A DNA stretch of 64,000 nt from Lamellibrachia columna (taxonomy: Eukaryota; Annelida; Polychaeta; Sabellida; Siboglinidae). Location of the stretch: the NCBI GenBank assembly GCA_963662155.1, contig OY759263.1, forward strand, positions 15,246,194-15,310,193. Reading direction: 5' to 3'. This document shows, in pieces, positions 33,801 through 45,800 of this stretch. The notes beneath the pieces were generated by a model, which ran no database searches, was not told the DNA's origin, and saw only the letters and a program-made list of their open reading frames with translations. A program made the position numbers and the translations under genes. Numbering within the stretch: the first letter of the stretch is position 1; every line of letters starts with the position of its first letter.

Positions 33801-36800
33801 CCAACCATTTGATTGATATACGTGGTATGCATGTTTTGTATTAGTCTCTTTTCTGCCTTATGCCTATATCTTCAGTATATTTATGTCTAGAGTCTAGAGT
33901 ATGTCGCCGCTCGCATTGTAATTCCACTATAAAAGTGTTTCAAATATACATGCTTTTCCCGAGTTAGTTATTAAATTTAACCATCTAACTTGTCCAGGTC
34001 GATATCCTGCCAGTCATGCCTAAGAGAGACAGAAAAGCAAAACGAAGACAAGAAGAGCTACAGAAATCTGCCGCAAAATGTCAACGCCTAGACACAATTT
34101 TTCGACGCAGCCTCAATGACTCATTGCCAGAAATACCCACAATGCCGCCAGGGAACTATGATCCGTCCGCTGCCATCACACCTGATGACACTCCCAAAGA
34201 CAAAGGTGTACCACCAGTCATAGAGATTCTGCCTTCGTCGTGCTCTCGCTTGAGTACAAGTTCATCAAGCAGCCATGATCCGTTCACTGCCATCACATCT
34301 GATGACGCTCCCAAAGATAAAAGTGTACCACCAGTCACAGAGATACTGCCTTCGTCGTGTTCTCGCCCGATAGCCAGTTCATCAAGCAGCCATGATCCGG
34401 GACCCAAACTACTATAAGCAGACGCTGGATGTCATATACGAACTAGAGAAAGTGCGTCTGTCTCAAATGTTCAACCGATGCACAGTCTTCAGTGTGCAGA
34501 TTGATGGCAGCTGTGACAGGCAAATGTTGGACTACAAGTTTGTAAGTGGACGGATGGCTAACAGTGATGGTAGCGTAACGAGTGTGTTCGTCGTCGTGCA
34601 TTCCCCAGAGAAGAACGGCACCCCTTGACTACTGGAAGCGGTGAACAAAGCTTTGGTTCTGACCGGAGGTAAAGACACGAAGCTCGTCGGTGTCACCACT
34701 CACAGCGAATCGGCAAACACTGGCAGACATGGTGGGTTATGGCGTTTGCAGAGAGGTCTGGCAACTTTCTGGTGTGCTGCTCACCGGTCGGACTTAGCCA
34801 TTGAGTCGGTCGTCAGCACCATACCGGAGCTGGGCATATACAAGTCTAATCTACTGGGGCTCGTACGATTCTTCCGGACGCCGAGAAGGATGAAGATGTT
34901 GTCAGTGCAAGCCGGGAATGTCAAACAGTTCCCCCGGCACCACGATGTCAGATTTGCCCAGCACGAGCTGCAGCTGGTGGATGCTGTGCTACCAGACTGC
35001 ATTAAGGTGTGGGAACAGATGCAAGCACCTGAAAGTACCAGCGACAGAAAGGAGAAGGCTGAAGCCAAAGGGTTTATGAGAATTTGGAACCACCAACAGA
35101 AGTGGATAACCTCACTGGTGGGCGACATCAGATATTTGAAACACTCCAGAAGAAGTTGCAAAGGAGTGATTTGTTCATCAGCGATCTTCTCACTGTGACT
35201 GGCGCTGCCGTCAAGAAGTTGAGATTGATGAGGGATGGACCATTCCCGGGAAGAAGAGAGGAGAAAGCGAGTTGCCCAACCGATAGCACCAGTGAGGACC
35301 TAACACAGCGAAAGTCGAACCACCAATTCGTTTGAACGAACCACCGTAATGCACGAGCAATCAGGCTGGAGGTCGTGCAAGCATCCCTCGAATACCTCTC
35401 TGAACGCATCCACCCGGAGCAGGAGGACGTCATCAAAGACATGAAGGGGTTGGTGATATCACGCAACCTGGGATCATTCGTTGAGCATGATGTGCACGTC
35501 GTCAGGCGTCTTTTTCCAGACGAGGCATCTGACTTTGCGGACGGAGCAGCCGAGCAATGGGAGAACATGATGAATGTGCCGTTCCTGCCTGATGGCTGAG
35601 ATCTTGGTTGTAAGATGACTGTCAGATTGCGGCAACTTCTGCCAGTCACCACAGGTTCAGTTCAGAAGGTGTTGGCATCTCTGGCTTGCATGAGTCCACA
35701 CTCTATGCAGACCGAAAGGATCGTGAGCCACCACCACAACCTCGTGGTCGACAATCACCGCACCAGCATGGGTGAGGACACGAGAAACGCCCGCCCCATG
35801 GTGGCACTGAATGGAGTGGGCACCGCCTACTTTGACCCTCGACCCGCTGTCGTCAAATTCCTGGAGAAGACCAGAAGATGCGGAGCTCCAGATTGGGATA
35901 TCTACGGGCCGAGTGAATTCGTTAGGAAATTCACCCGCAAAACGGGGCTCGTCTAGTAAAATTGAGACGACTGTCAAATGACTTGCAAGTTGCTAGAGAC
36001 GTGTCATGTTTCTCTAACTACTGCATGTGTTTGTAATAAAAAAATTCTGGGATATAAGTGTAACATTAATTTTATACCGAGATGCAGTCGTCAGTGTGCA
36101 ACCATATGGATAAAAAGATACTGATAAATATATATATATATATATAAGGTTTCATACATTCCTAAGGGTTATGTAAATAATCATTAATAATGAGTAAGGT
36201 GCCCTTTTTAACCATTTGGAGTGCCCTTTTAGGACATTGCCCCCCAGTGAAAATTCAATAAAAAACACCCTGGGTGATTCCATTTATTAGGCGGCCAGTT
36301 AGCAATTTCATGGGTATCCAACTTCCATGCTTTCCCTTTCTTTCTTTTGACTTGAACACACAACTATGATTTATATGATATCACAGAGCATGTGTCAGAG
36401 TCTCATCTGTGTATTTTACACACAAAAAAAACACTCGACCATTTTGCTGGTCGCTCCAAAATTGTTTGTTGTGTCCCTTAATTTTTTCCTGTTTTTTTTA
36501 CATGACATTTATCACAACTTTCAAGTGGTTTACTGTTCCCCATAATGCCTTAACTTCATTATTTGATTATGAACAGTACTTAGTGTTTAGGTGTGTACAG
36601 TATTTGTACTGAGGCTGACGTAAATCTGTTACCACAACGTAAATTTTTGTGTCCCCAAATTTACGCATGAAACTGCAATTTCAAGGCTACAGAATAAAAG
36701 AAATAAAGTGGTGAACTGTCAAATTTGACGTCTGTTAACGAGACACTCGGGTCGGATTTGACGGATTTTTTACAATAAAATAAATTTCAAGTTGTTACTA

Positions 36801-39800
36801 TTTTCGTGTATATATATTATTCAACTTGCCATTCATTTAAGTTGCACTGTCGAAATAGATATGTTTCTGTCATAAAACGTGTCTTTTGTATGATGCCTAT
36901 CATTGCTAAGTCTTTGTTTTTGTCAAATGAACCGAGACTAATGGAACATTAGGTGATTTTCCGCCAAAAAAACGCCGCCATTCCAACATGGTGCATATCA
37001 CGGGAAATCCCCAATGTTGGTACAAACAGTTTTAAAATGTGCGCGGCGGTTATCCGTGTAATTCTGACTATAAATGACCGCCTTTGAACCATCTCGGTGA
37101 CAAAGGACAAACGATTTGCCGGACACCATCACGTGATGTCGGATTCGCTCAAATCAAGCGCTCTAATTGGTTGTAATACTAATTTACATTCTCTGACGTC
37201 AGCTTGAAATACCAGCTACGTTCGATTCAATTGACTTTCGTTCCTTTATATCGCTTTGTAAAACGACATTATGTCATGCTTAACAAATATGTTATGTTTT
37301 TTGGAAGAAATCACTAAGTGGATAGACGTGGGATCGCCAGTAGATATTATCTACTTAGATTTTCAGAAAGCTTTTGACAAAGTGCCACATCAAAGATTGC
37401 TACTTAAATTAAAAGCCCATGGTATCGGGGATAGCATAACTGACTGGATAGAACAATGGCTGACTGACAGAAGACAACGAGTTGTAGTAGATGGAGAAGT
37501 TTCAAATTGGAAATCGGTTTTGAGTGGGGTACCTCAAGGGTCAGTACTAGGACCTATATTATTCTTAATTTATATCAATGACTTGGACGACAGTATAACA
37601 AGTAACGTACTGAAATTTGCGGATGACACAAAACTGTTTAGAAAGGTTAATACTGATGGTGATAAACAACATTTACAAAACGATCTAGACAGATTAGTGA
37701 AATGGTCTGAGAAATGGCAGATGCTGTTCAATTTTGGGAAATGTAAATGCCTACATACAGGACATGGGAACTTGAATGTAAACTATAAAATGGGAGATAC
37801 TGTTCTGGGTACTACTGTAAAAGAAAAGGACTTAGGAGTTACAATAAGCGCTGATATGAAAGTTTCAGAGCAGTGTGGTATTGCAGCTTCAAAGGGTAAT
37901 CAAATTCTTGGATTGATTAGAAGAAACATAACATACAAGGGAAAAAAGTTAATTATACCTCTTTATAAAGCAATAGTTAGACCTCATTTAGAATACTGTA
38001 TACAAGCATGGAGACCATATCGTAAGAAGGATATAGATACGCTTGAACGCATACAAAGGAGAGCAACTAAAATGATTCCAGAACTTAGAGACCTTAGTTA
38101 TGAAGAACGCCTGAAAGAATGTGGTTTAACAACTCTAGAGACAAGGAGGTTAAGAGGAGATCAGATTGAAGTTTTTAAGATATTGAATGGGTATGAAATT
38201 ATTGATAGAAATATGTTTTTCTCACTCAAGAAGGATAGCAGAACTAGAGGACATGAGGTAAAATTAGTAAAGGATCAATGTAGATTGGACATCAGGAAGC
38301 ACTCGTTCTCACAGAGGACAATAAATGAATGGAACAAATTGTCTACAGATTGTGTAACTGCTACCAGCGTGAATATGTTTAAAAACAAGGTTGACACATA
38401 TATCAGGAGGGCGGGTTATAAGTAGGTGAACATTGTTGGACTCTCGATAAGCCAATGGCTTCCTTGTCCACTTGCCATCTGGGCCTTTGGCTTGGATGGC
38501 AAATCTTGTTAAATCTTGTTAAATTTGGTCGAAAGCGAGTGGGCGGTTACGGTACTGGGAGACAGCGAAAGCTTGCATCGTTAGCAACTTCGTCTTCGAC
38601 CATGCCATGGTGCCAGCGAGAATGGCACTCAGTGTAAGTTTAATTTCTGATATTTCATATGTTCACTATGATAATGCATATGATTCTGATTTATATACAT
38701 TTGTGTTTTATCTTTGTGGCATAACTATTACTGTATAAACGATTTGACGCTGGTCTAATTCATGCTGTTGATGTTCATGGTTGTGTTGACATTCAGGCCC
38801 AGGGGCCATCCAGGCACATCAGAGGCAGAGTTGTGACTATGGTTTATTATATTACTACAATTTGCCTTGGTAATTATCGTATACATATTACATAGCCTAT
38901 AAACGCGCGCGTGGGTGTGTATAATATGGCAATGCCAATAAAGTAAATTGCATTCAATGCCATACCCCTGCATACATAGTAAAGGGGGGGGGGCTTTTGT
39001 TTTTGAACATGTCTGGGATACTTTTTTGTTCATGAAATACATTTATATTGTGTATTTTTTCCAGGCATCAAGGCGGCCATTAACAGCACCAGTTGATCCA
39101 TCTCAGAGACTGTCTGCCACTGAATGGAAGTTTGGTTATGCAGATCTTCTGGAGGAGATAGGTGTCCCGCGCTTCCTGGTTGAGGTTGAGACAGATGCTG
39201 ATGGAGATCTTTCAACAGTATTTGTACGCTGTGCCGTGTTGCCATCACTTGTCGCGAACCTGCCATGCACGTTGTGTAGGAAGCGTACACTCTCCATCCG
39301 AGCTGTCGACCGCACCCTCGGCATTGTGTGTGGCCTCGAGACTTTCTGCACTAGTTGCGACAAGGTCATCAATGCAATTCTGTCATCAAACCGTATCGAT
39401 AGGACTTAGGTGACGAATGTCCCATTACTCATGAGATTTATTTAACAATGCCAATGACTCTGAACTTTGCCTTTTGATAGATTATACATTCAGTAATGTA
39501 TATGCAAAGTTTCAATCATCTAGGTTGCTTTTCAGATGTTGAAATGTATGTGCCAATGTACATAAACTTTGAACGTGATTTTCTCAAAAACATGTCTTCC
39601 CTCACACCTACCGCCTCCCGTGTCACTTTTCTCTCTGTTATTGTTTGACAGAATTGCTCGGAACTTTCAACAGTGTTTCTTGATAGTATGCTCCTGAAAA
39701 CTATGTAGTAACCTTTTAGAAAACATTACCTATATTTTATATTGAACAATCAATGTAAAATTTCATGATGAAAAAATACATTCAGATGTATAAACACCAT

Positions 39801-42800
39801 GAAAACAAACGTTTTTTGAAAACTGGGAAACTCAACTGACTGTTTTCATTGGGGTTATGTGGAGTAACTATACACCAAATTTGAGTCTTCTAAATCCAAT
39901 GGTTACTGATATAAGTCACATGCAACATTCAATCCAAGATGGCTGCATACCGTGGAAAAATCTGTACGAAACTTTAAGAAAAACATTTACAGCATTACTG
40001 TTACCTGGACTTACAATATCTGAAAGTTTTAGCTCTGTAGGTTCAGTGATTATGAAATAAGAAAATAAAATGTGTTTAAACCCAAGCAACGCCTTAAATT
40101 TGAAACTAAAAACATTAAACTCATGATGATTCCGTTAAAGCTCAGTAGAAACAGGTTTGGAAAAAATCACAACTATCATATGAAGCAGCGAAAATCGTGT
40201 GCCGCAAAAAAATTAAGTTGGAATTGTTTTCCATTAGTATCCAACCACTTCCGTTGAAATTTGTGAATGAAAAGGTCACATCATCAAACCTCCCAGATGT
40301 GCTACACGTGCCGAGGAAGGCTGAACCGTCGCCATTTTTCCACTTCCTGAGAAGGTGAAGTCTAAGATTTTGTGTCCCAGTTTTACGTCATGTTCCTTTT
40401 TATACCTGATGTTCATCATACCTCTTACCTAAATAGAGAAGTCTTGAAGAGGTGTACATGCATGGGGTTGTTGCCATGGCCCATGATCATGTGTTTTGTA
40501 CACATCTTTTTTATGTTACTATTTTATTTTATAATTTATTTAAATATTTTTTGGGCACATAAAATAAAAAATTCATTTCATGTCACCAGGTTTTTCGAAA
40601 AGTGAGGAGGGAGGGAGGCGTTTTTGTTTTCGTTTAACGCAAAATTGGCATTAGCAGCAGTTCTCGCAGTTTTTTCAGCATGTTTGAGGTAAACGATGAG
40701 GCCCTTTTTATTTTAAGATTCTCAGGGATAGGCCCCCTGAGTACCACAAAAACACTTAAAAAAAGTGATTATTGTTCTCTAATAAAACTTAATTTACCAG
40801 TAAAAAAGTTTTACTACAGCATTAAAAACTCAAAATTATCTGAAAAAAAAAAATATGGACCGATCCTAGAAAGTGAGGAGGGAGGGGATGTGAAACGAAT
40901 CTTCTTTTTTCCAATACATTTTTTCTTACATAGCCATGATATCAATTTATTTTTAAATGTTGCTCCTTTCCTTTACTCTCCTCTGATTTAGGCTAGGGTA
41001 GTGTCACTAAGGACCACGCAGGATGCTGTTGCCAATAAAAATAAGACTGCGTCTTTCAGAAGATGCTGCAGGTGCGTCTACCAGCAAGAAAAGTTGTAGG
41101 CAGCCACAGTCTAGAAGGATTGAACAAGAGAAGTTTATGGAGAATCCAAAACGGAGAAGTACACGGCACAAAAAAGCCCTGTCTCAACAGAGAAACCAAG
41201 TACTGTCCCATCAAAGAAAATTTCCAAGACCCAAGCATGGAGAAATTGAAAGAAAGAAGAAGATCCAGCAAGATATGCAAAAATCTAAAATGAGGAGGTC
41301 ATTTACAGCAGACTGTACAGACTGAATATGTCATTGGCTAAAAATAACCTGAAAAAGAGAGAAGCAGAAATGTGGACTGATTGAAAGAAAAGATACAATG
41401 CTGGTTGCAATAAGAGGATACAAAAAATGAATGACAGGAAAAAGGCAGAAGCTAAAGAAAAACCTAAGAAACATCTGACAAGGAATCGATATAAACAGAA
41501 GGAACGACTGAAAAAAGAATGTCAGCGTGCTAATCAAACAGAGGGAAAGAAACAGGCCATTCTAGCAAGAAGACGTGAATTGTATGCTGAAAATAAAGCC
41601 AAGGAGAGAAGCACAGCTTTACAAGAAAATAAATTACGAGAAACAGAGGAAAAGCTGAAGAAGATGGACGAACAGTTCAAGGCTAAGGTGATAGAATGAA
41701 TAAAAACCAAGACCTACTTATCACGAACCGACAAATGCAAGGAACAGGGAACTTACAGATGAAGACATGCTAGACATGCGATCGAGAAGAGTGCAGGTGA
41801 GGACAGTGGAGATGAGAAGAGTGCAGAAGAGGACAGCGCCGCCAGATATGAGAAGAGTGCAGGTGAGGACAGTGGAGATGAGAACAGTGCAGAAGAGGAC
41901 AGCGGTGCCAGATATGAGATGAGTGCAGATGAGGACAGTGGAGATGAGAAGAGTGCAGAAGAGGACAGCGCCACCAGAGATGAGATGAGGACAGTGGAGA
42001 TGAGAAGAGGACAGTATCATGTGTGCACTTTCAATTTTTATTTTGTCAGACTTGTTATTAACCTAATTCATGTCACATGAGAAGACTGAAAAGTTGGCCC
42101 CCCACTAATAATATTTTGGTAATTTGGTGTCCCCTTTACATGAGGAACCTTTCATTTTGGCTTTGCTTCTTTCAAATAAATAGTGTTCATTTACATTTCT
42201 GATGTTACATTGAGCAAACATAGTATTATGGGTTTCTAGCACAGACATGTTTTAAACATTTCAGAACCATTTATTGTTCTAACAATTGCTTGCTGCCAGT
42301 GTGAGAGAAATGTAGTGTTTCAGAACTACAAAAATATATACAAATTAATTATTAGGCCAATTCACAGTATTCACTAGACAAGCAAGTCCTCACTGTATTT
42401 ATGCTCTTATCAGGTTATCTAGGACATGTACAAAGGTCAAGTCAGCTTACTTTGTTTACAACAAAGCATAATTTAATTTCATTCACTTGTTGTTCCCCAT
42501 GTCAAGGGACACACAAATCCCTTTACACGAGGAACCTCTGCTTTGTCCTTAAATTTTTAGGAAATTTCATTGATCTAATTAGTTTAATGCTTTGAACAAT
42601 GTTTTAGTAGATTCTATGCCTCAAGTTACAATAACTTTTACTCCCTTAAAATTCAAGTGTTTACTTTTAATTGGTTTTTGGTTCCATAAATGGCAAAAGT
42701 TGACCATATTCGGTCAAACTGGCAGACAAAGCAGACCCCAAATTATAGTTTAGTCAAACAAGACCATATCCAAGCAATGTTAGTTGTAAAGTAGTCATGG

Positions 42801-45800
42801 TGTTGTACCAAATGTGTGGCAACATTGATAGAAATCAGTTGTTTGGACCGCTCCTTAAGAAAACCACTTCAGGTTTGGTATCACCTTTACACGTGGAACT
42901 GTGCTGGATGCGCCTGCTGAGGCTCTTTCTGCTCAGATGTATGGCATTTGTTCAGAATTTTTTTTTACCAATTTCATAAATTTAACATGTTTGAGAAATA
43001 ATTGATGATTTTGTTTTAAAGATTAAAGCATTTAACAATGTTAGTACCAATGTCACACATTGGCCCCCTAATAAATGGAACCACTCATATAAATGATTTG
43101 GAAGATGACATATCTAGTAAAGTACTGAAATTTGCAGATGACACAAAAGTATTCAGAAAGGTTACTAATGATACAGATAAACAAAGTTTACAGGATGATC
43201 TAGATAAATTAGTTAAATGGTCAGAAAAATGGCAAATGTTATTCAATTTTGGGAAGTGTAAATGCATACACATAGGACATGGAAACATGGACGAAGAATA
43301 TAAAATGGGGGATGCTGTACTAGGTACAACCACACAATAAAAGGACTTAGGAATAACATTTAGTGCTGACATGAAAGTTTCAGAGCAATGTCGGATTGCT
43401 GCTTTGAAAGGAAATCAAGTTCTAGGGCTAATTAGGAGAACTATCACGTATAAGGAGAAACAGCTAATTGTACCCCTGTACAAAGCAATAGTTAGACCAC
43501 ATTTGGAATATTGTATTCAAGCATGGAGGCCTTATCGTAAAAAGGACATAGATAAGCTAGAAAGAACACAACAAAGAGCAACTAAAATTATTCCAGAATT
43601 GAGAGACCTTAGTTACGAAAGTCGCTTATTACAATGTGGTTTGACAACACTAGAGACCAGGAGACTAAGAGGAGACCAAATAGTGTGTGTTTAAAATAGT
43701 GAACGGTAATGAGGATGTTGATAGGAATATGTTCTTCAAACTTTAAGAAGGCAGTAGAACCAGAGGACACAAAGCATTAGTTAAGGCGTCGCTTGGGTCT
43801 AAACACATTTTATTTTCTTATTTCATTATCACTGAACCTACAGAGCTTTCAGAGATTGCTAGTCCAGGTAACAGTAATGCTGTGAATTTTTTTCAGAATG
43901 TTTCATACATATTTCCCCCCAGTATGCAGCCATCTTGGATTGAATGTTGCATGCGACTTATATCAGTAACCATTGGATTTAGAGGACTAAAATTTGGTAT
44001 GTAGTTACAACCCCAATGAAAACAGTCAGTTGACTTTCCCAGTTTTCAAAAAACTTTTGTTTTCATAATGTTTTTACATCTGAATGTATTTTTTCATCAT
44101 GAAATTTTACATTGAGTGCCGAATAAGCGTCCCTATACGCATATTTATATGGTGAAAAATGCCACCCTATATGCACCTTATTTGGCACTATACTGTTATT
44201 AAATTTAAACATTTATGCCAGCCCATATTCTCCGATAATCGTGGCAAATTATGCAGGGCATAATTTTTAGGAGAGCAATCGCTCTCACTCCCTATAGGTA
44301 GCGCTAATCAATCATCCACGGAGCTCGCGCTAAAATCACTTGCTTCCAAAAACTAGAGTTGCATGTGGCTCCCTCTGATGGCTTTCATCTTTTCAAGTCT
44401 CAAGTGGTTTACTCCAAACAGCCCAAACTTGGGCTAACGCAGGAGTTTTCGAACGAGTCGTAAATTTAACAGGATCCCGTGCTTTTGAGGATCCTAGATT
44501 AGACCGTTAGAATTCCATGATTAGATGAATCCGTCAGAATCCTTAGTTCTCGGGAGCACGACATGGTATATAATTAGTTTAAACGCCTTTATCATCGCGT
44601 AAACCGACCGTCAATGGCCGCCGTGCGCAGCGCCTCAAACCGGTCGTAACCAGCTGGCGGCAGTTTCCCCTGAAACGGGTTTGCGTATTGAGTTCTATAA
44701 AACTTTAATGTCCAATTAAAAATTCCCCGGTTTTTCACAGATATAAAATGCGGTTACTATATCTGCGGTGACACGAATATGCAAAAGTTTATACATATTC
44801 GGCAGAAAAAAACTAAAATACAGTTGATCCGTGTAGTTTTCTAGGGACGCCTTGGCTTCGCGTCGAGTAAACAAAATGCTTCTGGGCTAAAAAGACAAAT
44901 ATACTAGTGATTTTGTTGCACTGTACTATTATTTGTTTTGAACAATTTGCCCCCATATACTGTTATTCGGCACTATATTATCATTCAAGAGTATATAAAA
45001 TATAAGTAGTTTTCTAAAAAGTTACTAGTTTTCAAGAGCATACTATCAAGAAACACTGTTGAAAGTTTCAAGCAATTCTGTCAAACAATAGCAGAAATAA
45101 GTGACACGGGAGGCATTAGGTGTGAAGGAAAACATGTTTTTGAGAAAATTGCGTTCAAAGTTTATGTACATTGGCACATACATTTCAACATCTGAAAAGC
45201 AACCTAGATGTTTGAAACTTTGCATACATATTACTGAATGTATAATCTATCAAAAGGCAAAGTTCAGAGTCATTGGCATTGTAAAATAAATTTCACACAA
45301 TTCCCGAGTACCCAACACCCATGTCCATCGTTGTCGACACAGCTGATCTCACCACGACAAACGGGACATTCGTCGCCTGAGTCCCATCGATACGGTCTGA
45401 TGACAGAGTTGTATTGATGACCTTGTCGCAACGGGTGCAGACAGTCTCGAGGCCACAACCATGCGGAGGGTGCGGTCAACAGCTGAGATGGAGAGTGTAC
45501 ACTTCCTACACAACGTGCATGGCAGATTCACATCAAGTGATGGCAACACGGCACAGCGTACAAGTACTGTTGAAAGATCTCCATCAGCATCTATCTCATC
45601 CTCAACCAGGAATCGCGGGACACCTATCTCCTCCAGAAGATCTGCATAACCAAACTTCCGTTCAGTGGCAGACAGTCTCCGAGATGGATCAGCTGGTACT
45701 GTTGATGACCGCCTTGATGCCTGTGGAAAAAATACACAATATAAATGTATTTCATGAACAAAAAAGTATCCAAGACATGTTCAATAACAACGTATGCAGG

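Larger units (their letters stand above)
32387..36272 (+). mobile_element. hAT DNA transposon with perfect 8-bp target duplication
   Basis: Ends CAGGGCGTTTTTTA (32387) and, inverted, CAGGGTGTTTTTTA (36272), each followed inward by a G-run and gcaatg. The 8-bp duplication ggtgattc is exact (32379-32386, 36273-36280). It inserted 1 bp inside the left end of the AT-target transposon. Length 3,886 bp, with a broken transposase at 34016-35956. Confidence 0.93.
36739..40093 (+). mobile_element. TTAA-target DNA transposon copy A (Kolobok-like?), carrying a CR1 insertion
   Basis: Flanked by TTAA (36735-36738, 40094-40097). Left end CGAGACACTCGGGTC; right end, inverted, GGCGTTGCTTGGGTT. It matches copy B (43785-46817, opposite strand) along its length except for copy-specific insertions. 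It contains a truncated CR1 at 37273-38524 and a cysteine-rich coding exon at 39065-39409. TTAA duplications are typical of piggyBac and Kolobok; the paired C-x2-C protein fits Kolobok better, but superfamily is inference. Confidence 0.8.
32378..43086. mobile_element. Unclassified DNA transposon with AT target duplication (composite, 10.7 kb)
   Basis: Its ends are inverted. The left end is gggtgattccatttattagg (read across the hAT at 32387-36272). The right end on the other strand is gagtggttccatttattagg, continuing ggggcca. It is flanked by AT (32376-32377, 43087-43088), and excising it with one AT restores the CR1 reading frame. Without later insertions it would be about 3.5 kb (36281-36734 plus 40098-43086). 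It carries a Lys-rich coiled-coil frame (41427-41699) and no transposase I recognise. A 2-bp AT duplication would suit an ISL2EU-like element, but that is only a suggestion. Confidence 0.7.
40098..43086 (+). other. Right part of the AT-target transposon
   Basis: It holds Lys-rich frames (41023-41325, 41427-41699), an acidic minisatellite (41782-42010) and three diverged copies of a cctttacaygaggaac motif (about 42133, 42514 and 42883). No transposase core recognised. Confidence 0.5.

Noticed and set aside
37271..38425. Intact host gene of 384 codons
   Set aside because: It is the 3' part of a CR1-like RT inserted in a transposon; the empty site is seen in copy B.
41721..42020. Ser/Leu-rich minus-strand frames
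   Set aside because: Antisense of the 66-bp acidic minisatellite.
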